Shown: one piece after another, positions 8,571-16,606 of the stretch
Layout: the number at the start of each line of letters is the position of its first letter
Numbering within the stretch: the stretch's first letter is position 1
Source: Mucilaginibacter robiniae
Lineage (GTDB): Bacteria > Bacteroidota > Bacteroidia > Sphingobacteriales > Sphingobacteriaceae
Assembly: GCF_012849215.1 (NCBI RefSeq)
Contig: NZ_CP051682.1
Coordinates: forward strand, 868,001-932,000
Direction of reading: 5' to 3'
Length of the DNA: 64,000 nt
Program-made: the position numbers and the translations under genes
The notes under the pieces: model-generated
The model's input: only the letters and a program-made list of their open reading frames with translations
Databases searched by the model: none
Told to the model about the DNA's origin: nothing

Positions 8571-10871
8571 ATGTATTGTAAATTTCGTTTATTCCTGTTC
8601 TTTCTTATTGTTCTTACAAGCGCTGCTTCTGCGCAAAACACAGCGAACAATTTAGGATTGATACCTGCACCAGTATCGGTAAAAACTATAGTTGGCAACT
8701 TTGTATTAAGCCAGCAAACCGCAATACTGGCCGATAGTACGGATAATAAGGCCGTAGAGTTTCTTGCAGGCTACCTGCAAAACAAAATGATGTTGAATAA
8801 TTCGGTAAAACTCTATACGGGTCAGACCATCAGCAATGCGCTGGTGCTTACAGCAACCGGCACCGAAGGCTTACCTGCCGAAGGCTACCGCCTGACTATC
8901 ACCCCACAGCAAATCACCATTGCCGGTAAAGGCGCCGGGTTGTTTTATGGTATTCAAACGTTGATCCAATTAATGCCTTTAGATCGTAGCGCTACGGCTA
9001 AACTACCGGCGTTGCAAATTGAAGATTATCCGCGTTTTGGCTATCGGGGTATGCACCTGGATGTATCACGCCACTTTTTTTCGGTAGAGTTTGTTAAAAA
9101 GTATCTGGATTTAATGGCTTCTTACAAGCTCAACACTTTTCATTGGCACTTGACTGACGATCAAGGCTGGCGCATTGAGATCAAGAAATATCCAAAACTA
9201 ACCAGCATAGGCAGTCAGCGTGCACAAACTGTAATTGGCAACTACCACGACCATAATCCTCAGCAATACGACAATACGCCTTATGGTGGTTACTACACGC
9301 AAGACCAGGTTCGGGAGGTTGTGCAGTATGCTGCGGCTCGTTACATCACCGTTATTCCGGAATTGGATATGCCTGGCCACTCTATGGCAGCCTTAGCTGC
9401 CTACCCTGAACTGGGCTGCGATAGTGGCCCGTACCAGGTAGCCCAAACCTGGGGTGGTTTTAATGGTGTATACTGCCCCACCGATCAAACTTTTAGCTTT
9501 CTGGAAGATGTACTGACCGAAATCATGAACTTGTTCCCGAGCAAGTACATTCATGTGGGGGGCGATGAGGTGACTAAATCGGCCTGGCATAACTCTCCAT
9601 TTTGCCAGCAACTCATTAAAAGACTAAAGCTGAAAGACGAACATGGCCTGCAAAGCTACTTTATACAACGTATTGAAAAGTTTGTAAACAGCAAAGGTCG
9701 CAGCATTATTGGCTGGGATGAAATACTGCAAGGCGGTTTGGCTCCCAATGCTACGGTAATGAGCTGGCGCGGCGAAGCTGGTGGTATTACTGCGGCTCGC
9801 CAAAACCATAACGTAATTATGTCGCCCGGTGGTAGTGGTTTGTATTTTGACCATGCCCAAGCACGGTCTGATCTGGAACCTTTAAGCATTGGCAGCTATA
9901 CCCCGCTCTCTAAAACGTACAACTATAACCCTATGCCAGCCGAGTTAACGGCCGATCAGCAAAAGCATATTTTAGGGGTGCAAGCCAACATGTGGACCGA
10001 ATACATTGCTACAGAAGCTAAAGCCGAGTATATGCTCTTGCCGCGTATGCTGGCCCTGTCTGAAGTAGCGTGGAGCCCACTGGCTAACAAGAACTATACT
10101 GATTTTACCGAAAACCGCCTGCCACACCAACTGGCCAGGTTGGACAAAAACCAATATAATTATCGTGTACCCATAGCTATTGGTGCTAAAGATACCAGCT
10201 ACACCGGCAGCCAGTTAACGGTTAACTTAAAATCACCAGTAGAAGGTGCCAAAGTATATTATACCATTGATGGTTACACACCGGGCGAAACGACCCTGAT
10301 TTACGATCATCCGTTTACCTTGAACATTCCAACCAATGAGTACCGTGAGTTGCAAACCATGGTGATTACGCCAGCAGGGCATCGAAGTTTAATTACCCGA
10401 ACTGTAGTTTATAACCGTACCTTACTGCCAGCAGTACCCTACAGCGGTACTACTACGGGTGCTAAATACCAACTGGTAACCGGCAACTTTACCAACACCG
10501 GCCAACTGGATAATGCTCATGTATTGGATACGGGTACGGTAAAAACCTTTAACACCTCGGCTTTTGCCAAAACCAACACCAACTTCGGACTTATTTTTAC
10601 AGGTTATATTAAGGTTGATACCGACGGAAAGTATATCTTCGCTACACAATCTGGCGATGGTTCAACGTTGTATATTGACGATCAGCTGATTGTTGACAAT
10701 GATGGTAAGCATAGTTTGTATGAGCAGCCCGGCGAAGTGCTGCTGCAAAAAGGCTATCATCAGTTTACACTTAAATACTTTAAAGCCGGCGCATTCAGTA
10801 ACTTACGGGTGTACCTGACTATGCCCGGCAAACCTAAAGGAGAGTTTTCAGCCGATTCATTATATAACTAA
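8571..10871 (+). CDS. Beta-N-acetylhexosaminidase, GH20, with PA14-like C-terminus
   Basis: This exported GH20 enzyme removes terminal N-acetyl-hexosamines from chitin- or glycan-derived oligosaccharides. A signal peptide (MYCKFRLFLFF...ASAQ) is followed by the GH20 N-terminal domain (about 25-150). The catalytic barrel contains GMHLDVSRHFF, HWHLTDDQGWRIEIKKYP and HVGGDEV. The catalytic Asp-Glu pair is D332-E333 counted from the ATG at 8571. After about residue 520 comes a CHB_HEX_C-like segment (VYYTIDGYTPG), then a PA14-like module (FTGYIKVDTDGKYIFATQSG, LYIDDQLIVDN) likely to bind carbohydrate. A TTG seven codons earlier is a less likely start. No SusC/D genes adjoin it. Confidence 0.92.
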   Translation: MYCKFRLFLFFLIVLTSAASAQNTANNLGLIPAPVSVKTIVGNFVLSQQTAILADSTDNKAVEFLAGYLQNKMMLNNSVKLYTGQTISNALVLTATGTEGLPAEGYRLTITPQQITIAGKGAGLFYGIQTLIQLMPLDRSATAKLPALQIEDYPRFGYRGMHLDVSRHFFSVEFVKKYLDLMASYKLNTFHWHLTDDQGWRIEIKKYPKLTSIGSQRAQTVIGNYHDHNPQQYDNTPYGGYYTQDQVREVVQYAAARYITVIPELDMPGHSMAALAAYPELGCDSGPYQVAQTWGGFNGVYCPTDQTFSFLEDVLTEIMNLFPSKYIHVGGDEVTKSAWHNSPFCQQLIKRLKLKDEHGLQSYFIQRIEKFVNSKGRSIIGWDEILQGGLAPNATVMSWRGEAGGITAARQNHNVIMSPGGSGLYFDHAQARSDLEPLSIGSYTPLSKTYNYNPMPAELTADQQKHILGVQANMWTEYIATEAKAEYMLLPRMLALSEVAWSPLANKNYTDFTENRLPHQLARLDKNQYNYRVPIAIGAKDTSYTGSQLTVNLKSPVEGAKVYYTIDGYTPGETTLIYDHPFTLNIPTNEYRELQTMVITPAGHRSLITRTVVYNRTLLPAVPYSGTTTGAKYQLVTGNFTNTGQLDNAHVLDTGTVKTFNTSAFAKTNTNFGLIFTGYIKVDTDGKYIFATQSGDGSTLYIDDQLIVDNDGKHSLYEQPGEVLLQKGYHQFTLKYFKAGAFSNLRVYLTMPGKPKGEFSADSLYN

Positions 10872-10897
10872 AAAAAAATACTATCTCTAGTTACAAA

Positions 10898-11776
10898 ATG
10901 ACAGTAAAACATTACACCTTCCTGCTGCTTAGTGGTATAGCCCTGGCAGGTTGTAATCATTCAGAAAACAAGCAAACTGCAACTGCCACCGAAACTACTA
11001 CCGTAGTAACTAAATCGGCTAAGGTGATGGCTCCTTTCCGCTTTCACAAAAGCATTGAGGTAGCACCCGGACTAACGTACGACGTACTAAGCTGGGGTCG
11101 GGGTTCAGATTCGGTAGGAGCTTATGAGATATTAAGGTCTGATTCGACTGGTAAAAATTACACCACTACTACCGCCGATTTGGAAGGCAAAATTGTGGAT
11201 GTGCTCAATTCAGATATGGATACGGATGGTAATCCCGAACTCTTTATCCAAACTCAGGCTACCGATAGCTTGCATACCAGTGTAGTATATGCTTACGAGT
11301 ATAACGACGCACAGGCCCACAAGCTGGACTTTCCGAAGTTAACCAAATCACAACGCAAGGGTTATCGGGGTAATGATAATTTTTATATTAAAGATGATAA
11401 GCTGATGCGTGAGTTTACAGCTAACAACACCGATGAAGACGGTAAAGCCACTACGCAAAAGCGTGTATTAGTTTACAACTTACACGGCAACGAACTAAGC
11501 GTTACAGAAGTTAAGCAAGACACTACGCAGAAAGCAGCTACCACTTCACAGCCGCAAACGGCAACAACAGAAAAGCCGAAAACGGAAGAAAAACCAGCTA
11601 CAAGCACTCATCAAAACACCACACATTCCTCGCGTTCACACCGGGAAGAACGGTCATCATCACGACGTCACCATCAGGAACAACACACCTCAAGGCGGCA
11701 TGAATCATCCAGACGTCACCAGTCTTCTTCTCACAGCAGGCATTCAGAAAGTAGACATCGCCGGCACAGAAGATAG
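10898..11776 (+). CDS. Lipoprotein with His/Arg/Ser-rich C-terminal tail
   Basis: The protein begins with a lipoprotein signal ending in the lipobox LAGC (cysteine near residue 19). The central region of about 180 residues contains an acidic stretch (DSDMDTDGNPELFIQ) reminiscent of FG-GAP/VCBS-like calcium sites. From about residue 210 it becomes Thr/Gln/Lys-rich linker, and the last 50 residues consist almost entirely of His, Arg, Ser, Glu and Gln, ending RHRRHRR. The family is not recognised. The tail could bind metal or polyanions (inference). It follows the GH20 gene by 26 bases and is probably cotranscribed; a strong hairpin terminator lies just after it. Confidence 0.7.
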   Translation: MTVKHYTFLLLSGIALAGCNHSENKQTATATETTTVVTKSAKVMAPFRFHKSIEVAPGLTYDVLSWGRGSDSVGAYEILRSDSTGKNYTTTTADLEGKIVDVLNSDMDTDGNPELFIQTQATDSLHTSVVYAYEYNDAQAHKLDFPKLTKSQRKGYRGNDNFYIKDDKLMREFTANNTDEDGKATTQKRVLVYNLHGNELSVTEVKQDTTQKAATTSQPQTATTEKPKTEEKPATSTHQNTTHSSRSHREERSSSRRHHQEQHTSRRHESSRRHQSSSHSRHSESRHRRHRR

Positions 11777-11787
11777 TCAAAGTATCG

Positions 11788-11833
11788 TAAATCAAAAGCG
11801 CCATTACTATATAGTAACAGCGCTTTTGATTTA
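11788..11833. terminator. Bidirectional hairpin terminator
   Basis: A 14-base perfect inverted repeat (11788-11801 with 11820-11833) encloses a second inner palindrome (ttactat/atagtaa). T-runs appear on both strands. It lies between convergent genes ending at 11776 and 11851. Confidence 0.8.
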
Positions 11834-11850
11834 AGCGAGTAACGATTTGT

Positions 11851-12513
11851 TTAATCTAGTTTGAAAACATCAGCCAGGTTGGTATTAGCGCTGCTGCTTA
11901 CTTTTAGATCTTTAATGTAACCATTGGCCACATCGTACACCCAACCATGTACGCTTACTTCCTGACCTGTTTTCCAGGCATTTTGCAGAATAGAAGTTTT
12001 GCACAGGTTATGTACGTTTTCAATTACATTGAACTCAACCAAGCGGTTAGCACGCTCTTTTTCGTCACTAATCAGGTCCAGTTCATAAGAGTGCAAGCGG
12101 TACACATCTTTAATATGGCGAAGCCAGTTATCAATAATGCCATGCTGGTTGCTGGTTAAAGCTGCTATTACACCACCGCAGCGATAGTGGCCGCATACAA
12201 TTACGTGTTGTACTTTTAATACGTTTACGGCATAGTCAAGCACCGATAACATGTTCATATCGGTATGGATAACCATGTTGGCAATATTGCGGTGTACAAA
12301 TATTTCGCCTGGGTTAGTGCCGGTAATTTGGTTGGCCGGTACGCGGCTATCAGCGCAGCCAATCCATAACACCGGTGGCTTCTGGCCATTGGCCAGCTTA
12401 GTAAAGTATTCCGGATCTTCGGCCAGCGTTTCTTCTACAAATTGCTTATTGCCTTCCAGCAAACTTTCATAAGTAATGTGGCTAGTGTCATGCATGTGGG
12501 TGTGTGCACACAT
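11851..12513 (-). CDS. can: Beta-class carbonic anhydrase
   Basis: This 220-residue cytoplasmic zinc enzyme interconverts CO2 and bicarbonate. The zinc ligands and catalytic dyad are all present: C53, D55 and R57 in CADSRVP, then H109 and C112 in CGHYRCGG. VHRNIANMV and the C-terminal GWVYDV segment complete the beta-class pattern. It lies 23 bases downstream of the DUF1275 gene on the same strand, so the two probably form one transcript. An internal ATG at residue 7 is a possible alternative start. Confidence 0.93.
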   Translation of the reverse strand: MCAHTHMHDTSHITYESLLEGNKQFVEETLAEDPEYFTKLANGQKPPVLWIGCADSRVPANQITGTNPGEIFVHRNIANMVIHTDMNMLSVLDYAVNVLKVQHVIVCGHYRCGGVIAALTSNQHGIIDNWLRHIKDVYRLHSYELDLISDEKERANRLVEFNVIENVHNLCKTSILQNAWKTGQEVSVHGWVYDVANGYIKDLKVSSSANTNLADVFKLD

Positions 12514-12536
12514 AAATTTTAGTGTTTTTAAGGAAA

Positions 12537-13295
12537 TTAATATTGGGTTGATTTTTTACGGGAGGAGAATATAGAAAAGAACTGTTGTGTTTTGTAGCGC
12601 ATTAATGGCAGTATATCATAACTGATAATAAGCATCAACAGGGCGGGTATAAAGTAAAATACCTGAAAATCAAGTATAGTAAACAGGTAGCCACCTAATA
12701 TACCACCAATAAAATAACAAGTCAGAATAGTCATACGGATAAACAGCTTATTACGTAGTACCGTATCATTTTTACGATTAGGATGCAGCCACTCGCCTAC
12801 CTCGCTGCCAAAGTCAGTCAGCAAACCGCTCAGGTGAGTTACCTTTATCAAACCACCCGATATGTTGGAAACCATGCTATTTTGCAAGCCCATTGAAAAC
12901 AGAATGGCACCTATAATGATTTCACGCTCAGTACGGTTTTCATCATAAAAATGGTGCCCGTAAATAGCTACCAGCAGTAAAATAACAATTTCAAACAATA
13001 TAGGCGTAGCATGTGCACGGTAACGGCTTTTAGGCTCAAACGACCGGATTAAAAAGCTGCTCACGAATGCGCCAAAAAAGAACATAAATAACCAGGCAAA
13101 GAATACGAGTATTTCGCGAATGTTTTGCTCAACCACATGCCGGGCCAGAGTAGCTACGTGCCCGGTTACGTTAGTGGTAAATGCCAAAAAGGCCATTACA
13201 CCGGCCACATTGATGCCGCCACTTACCAAGGCCGTTGACGAGGCCAGCATCAGATTTTCTTTTAATGATCGTTCTTCTTTTACGCGCCGGAGCAT
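12537..13295 (-). CDS. YoaK/DUF1275 family membrane protein
   Basis: This 252-residue protein has six or seven hydrophobic segments. Its opening region (SGGINVAGVMAFLAFTTNVTGH) is the hallmark of the DUF1275/YoaK family, as is the later GLQNSMVSNISGGLIKVTHLSGLLTDFG. The molecular function of the family is not established. It precedes carbonic anhydrase by 23 bases. The 235 bases upstream (to 13531) are AT-rich and presumably carry divergent promoters for this gene and the membrane protein on the other strand. Confidence 0.85.
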   Translation of the reverse strand: MLRRVKEERSLKENLMLASSTALVSGGINVAGVMAFLAFTTNVTGHVATLARHVVEQNIREILVFFAWLFMFFFGAFVSSFLIRSFEPKSRYRAHATPILFEIVILLLVAIYGHHFYDENRTEREIIIGAILFSMGLQNSMVSNISGGLIKVTHLSGLLTDFGSEVGEWLHPNRKNDTVLRNKLFIRMTILTCYFIGGILGGYLFTILDFQVFYFIPALLMLIISYDILPLMRYKTQQFFSIFSSRKKSTQY

Positions 13296-13530
13296 ATTGT
13301 AATATTTTTGATAGTTTAAGATTAGAATTCCATTAGAATTAGTTCAACCTAAACGCAGAATATAGCGATATGTTATATTTATCTTCCCCGAATATAGCTT
13401 TATTTGTAATTATTGATCAAGCTATAAACACAGAGAGTACAAATTACATTCACCTCATCATGCTAGCATACTAATCATTTACAACTACTTACGCAGTAAA
13501 GATGGATAGCTAATTAAGCAAGAACTACTT

Positions 13531-13926
13531 ATGAAAACGTTAAAAAAAATCAGCCTTTTTATTTTAATTACAGGCTATATACTGGCTGGTATTAACCATT
13601 TTGTACACCCTAATGGGTACATTAAAATTATTCCAGACTATCTGCCCTATCCGGTACTACTAAATTTGCTGGCTGGTATCTGCGAAATTACGTTTGCCGT
13701 ACTGCTTATTTTCCCGGCTACCCGTAACTGGGGTGCATGGCTGATTATATTAATGCTGGCTGCTTTTTTACCGGTACATATTACCATGCTGCAACAAGCG
13801 CCTTTCCAGTTGGGTAAGCTGTATGTTACCCCTTTGCTGGCCTGGATACGGCTTTTACTGCAACCTATTTTGATGTTATGGGTAGGCTGGCATATACAAA
13901 CAAAATCAAAGCCTCACACTTATTAA
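13531..13926 (+). CDS. DoxX-like four-helix membrane protein
   Basis: This 131-residue protein has four predicted membrane segments (about 5-22, 45-62, 68-88, 98-122). Its conserved beginning GINHFVHPNGYIKIIPDYLP resembles the DoxX-like/MauE-like family. The biochemical role is unknown. It is 36 bases upstream of the alpha/beta hydrolase ATG and may be in the same transcript. Confidence 0.75.
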   Translation: MKTLKKISLFILITGYILAGINHFVHPNGYIKIIPDYLPYPVLLNLLAGICEITFAVLLIFPATRNWGAWLIILMLAAFLPVHITMLQQAPFQLGKLYVTPLLAWIRLLLQPILMLWVGWHIQTKSKPHTY

Positions 13927-13962
13927 TAGATATTAGCTGTAGCTGTGGCTACCTCCCGGAAA

Positions 13963-14802
13963 ATGATTAAAACAGAAAAATTTACCCTGGCAGGCTCAAA
14001 AGGCCGCTTGATGCTGGCTGACCTGACGTTTGACGATACCCAGCCTGATGCTCCGCTAATTATATTCGTACACGGATTTAAAGGCTTTAAAGACTGGGGG
14101 ACACACCATCTGGTAGCCCGTTATTTTGCCCAGAACGGTTATAGGTTGTTGAAATTTAACTTTTCGCACAACGGCACCACGCCTGAGCAGCCGGTTGATT
14201 TTGCTGATTTGATTGCTTTTAGTGAGAACACCTTTTCGATAGAACTTGACGATTTAAAATATGTGATTGATTTTGCTTGCAGTGGCTCGGTTATACCGGC
14301 GGCACCATCAGTTATTTTAATGGGGCACAGCATGGGCGGTGGTATCAGCATTATTAAAGCTGCCGAAGATAGCCGGGTAAGTCGCTTAATTACGCTGGCC
14401 TCGGTAGGTACCTTCCGAAACCTATGGCCGGCACAAGCTGAGCAGCAGTGGCGCACCGCAGGAGTGATGTACTTCCCGAACCACCGCATCGGGCAGCAGA
14501 TGCCTATCAAAGTTTCGTTATTGGATGATTTAGACCGACATCCCGGCAGGCTGAATGTAACCGCACGCGCGGCTGATGTAAAGCAACCTTGGTTGCTGGT
14601 TCATGGAACAGCCGACCCTACCGTCAACATTAGCCAGGCACATGATTTAAAAGCCATGCAGCCTAATGCCCAAGTAATGGTTATGGCTAATGCCGATCAT
14701 GTTTTTGGTGCCACACACCCTTTTACTGGTCATGAGTTGCCAGCGCATTTACAGGAAGTATGCAAGCTGGCGTTAAAATTTTTGAGTTCCAGTACTCACT
14801 AA
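13963..14802 (+). CDS. Alpha/beta hydrolase
   Basis: About 279 residues from the ATG at 13963; a GTG six codons upstream is a weaker start. The alpha/beta-hydrolase fold is shown by the oxyanion-side FVHGFKGFKDWG, the nucleophile elbow GHSMGG with S123, the acid region HGTADPTV and the catalytic histidine in NADHVFG. No signal peptide is seen, so it is probably cytoplasmic. The substrate is unknown; similar proteins are annotated as esterases or dienelactone-hydrolase-like. The next gene follows after 22 bases. Confidence 0.85.
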   Translation: MIKTEKFTLAGSKGRLMLADLTFDDTQPDAPLIIFVHGFKGFKDWGTHHLVARYFAQNGYRLLKFNFSHNGTTPEQPVDFADLIAFSENTFSIELDDLKYVIDFACSGSVIPAAPSVILMGHSMGGGISIIKAAEDSRVSRLITLASVGTFRNLWPAQAEQQWRTAGVMYFPNHRIGQQMPIKVSLLDDLDRHPGRLNVTARAADVKQPWLLVHGTADPTVNISQAHDLKAMQPNAQVMVMANADHVFGATHPFTGHELPAHLQEVCKLALKFLSSSTH

Positions 14803-14824
14803 ACTATTCACTACTCCATCATAC

Positions 14825-15832
14825 ATGATACAACTTAAAGGTGCCCGCAAAGAGGGCAAGAAATATTTAAACCCCGTACCAACCGATACGGCTGGCTTTG
14901 ACCACTTTTTTCCCATTTTGTGGGAGTACCTCACTAACAAATCTGAAAATACACCCAAGAAAACGTTAGGCCCTTTTAAAACTGATGCTTCCATTTATGC
15001 TAGCCCCCCAGTCAGTGGTTTACGTGTTACCTGGATAGGGCATTCCAGTTTGCTGATTGAAATTGACGGCAAACGCATCCTGACTGATCCGGTTTGGAGC
15101 CAGCGGGCTTCCTTTTCACAATATCTGGGTCCTAAACGTTTTTTTGCAGCACCTCTACCTTTGGCCGAGCTGCCGCCGCTGGATGCAGTATTGATTTCGC
15201 ACGATCATTATGACCATTTTGACGAAGCCACTATACGCGCTTTAGCACCTAAAAACATTCCTTTTTACTGCTCATTAGGCGTAGGGCAATACTTAAAAGC
15301 TTGGGGTGTGTCCGAACATTTAATTACTGAAATGGACTGGGGCGATACAGCCCGTATCGGTGATGATTGCACGATTACGACTACCCCTACTCGCCACTTT
15401 TCAGGCCGAAGCTTATCCAACCGGATGGAAACTTTATGGTTAGCTTTTGTAATTAAAGGCGTTAAACACAATATATTTTTTGGTGCAGATTCCGGTTGGT
15501 TTGAAGGATTTGAAGAAATTGGGAAAGCGTATGGTCCGTTTGATTTGACGATGTTGGAAATTGGTGCTTATGGTAAAAACTGGCCTGATATACACATGGG
15601 TCCGCTAAGCGCTTTCAATGCCCACCTGGCTTTAAAAGGCAAACAGATGATGCCTATACATTGGGGTACTTTCAATTTGGCATTACACGCGTGGTATGAA
15701 CCCATAGAAATTTTATTAGAACTGGTAAAAAAGCAACCGCAAAGCTTGTTTATACCCGAACCCGGCAAACCTACTGAGGTTACCGGCACAAATTATAACT
15801 CGGGCTGGTGGAACAAATTCATGAGCATTTAA
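14825..15832 (+). CDS. MBL-fold metal-dependent hydrolase (NAPE-PLD/UlaG-like)
   Basis: This 335-residue metallo-beta-lactamase-fold protein contains the di-metal motif HDHYDH at residues 126-131 and TRHFSGR. It also has GADSGW and a late histidine in MMPIHWGTF. The order WIGHSSLLIEIDGKRILTDPVW...LGPKRF resembles N-acyl-phosphatidylethanolamine phospholipase D-like bacterial members. No signal peptide. Substrate not predictable. It lies close behind the alpha/beta hydrolase and may share its transcript. Confidence 0.85.
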   Translation: MIQLKGARKEGKKYLNPVPTDTAGFDHFFPILWEYLTNKSENTPKKTLGPFKTDASIYASPPVSGLRVTWIGHSSLLIEIDGKRILTDPVWSQRASFSQYLGPKRFFAAPLPLAELPPLDAVLISHDHYDHFDEATIRALAPKNIPFYCSLGVGQYLKAWGVSEHLITEMDWGDTARIGDDCTITTTPTRHFSGRSLSNRMETLWLAFVIKGVKHNIFFGADSGWFEGFEEIGKAYGPFDLTMLEIGAYGKNWPDIHMGPLSAFNAHLALKGKQMMPIHWGTFNLALHAWYEPIEILLELVKKQPQSLFIPEPGKPTEVTGTNYNSGWWNKFMSI

Positions 15833-15915
15833 TAGGTAGATTATCCTGTTAATGCTTTTAGCATAGAATACTAAATGTTCTGATTAGGCTAACACTATTT
15901 ATCAAAGCCCTTTTT

Positions 15916-16338
15916 ATGAAGGAAGAAATCAAAAATGTCCAACTTCGGTTTTCTTGCTCAGAAAACTGGAATGAAATGCCTAAAGCAGAAGGTGGCCGCT
16001 ACTGTGACAAATGCCAGAAAAAGGTTTATGATTTTACAGATAGCAAGGTAGCTGATTTTCAGCGCATACTAGCCGAAAATAACCATAATGTATGTGGCCG
16101 CTTTACGCGCCAACAAATGCATGTTCAACCTGTAATATTACCTTTTTGGAAAAAGTGGTTATCGGCCGCTATGGTGATACTTGGGATTAATTTAACTAAT
16201 TGCAAAAGTAACAGTAGTCAACCTTTACTTGGTGATACTGTCAGGATTGCTCCTACAGACTCAACTATTCAGCTTAATGATTCTATCAAAAACACACCTG
16301 TTAATAAGGTAAAAACCGATAGCAAAACACTTAAATAA
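15916..16338 (+). CDS. Cys-motif membrane protein, paralogue of the TonB-C protein
   Basis: This 140-residue protein shares with the gene at 3840 the N-terminal pattern of four cysteines (C14, C30, C33, C60), seen as GGRYCDKCQKKVYDF and NVCGRF. It also shares the membrane segment beginning KKWLSAAMVILG. It then ends in a short Thr/Asn/Ser/Lys-rich extracytoplasmic tail instead of a TonB domain. Function unknown; metal binding or a redox role is inference. The 268 bases after it, up to ispG, are AT-rich with no visible gene. Confidence 0.65.
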   Translation: MKEEIKNVQLRFSCSENWNEMPKAEGGRYCDKCQKKVYDFTDSKVADFQRILAENNHNVCGRFTRQQMHVQPVILPFWKKWLSAAMVILGINLTNCKSNSSQPLLGDTVRIAPTDSTIQLNDSIKNTPVNKVKTDSKTLK

Positions 16339-16606
16339 TCTTGGTAAAGTAGCTTAAGCAATTATTAGTTTAATGTTAGAAGAAAAACTTGATAACTGAT
16401 ACAGCAGTAACTATGATTATTATTAAGAATGAACAATGAAGCTTTCCTTGAAATAGAAACCAGATATGTTCAATGTAAAACCTATCCGAATACAAAATAG
16501 TGTATTAACATCTTTAACTAAAATGAAGATTATAGGATATAACCGTTATCGTACACCTGTTAATATTGTGTGTAGCAGATAATCAATTAAAATATACCAA
16601 TATCAC

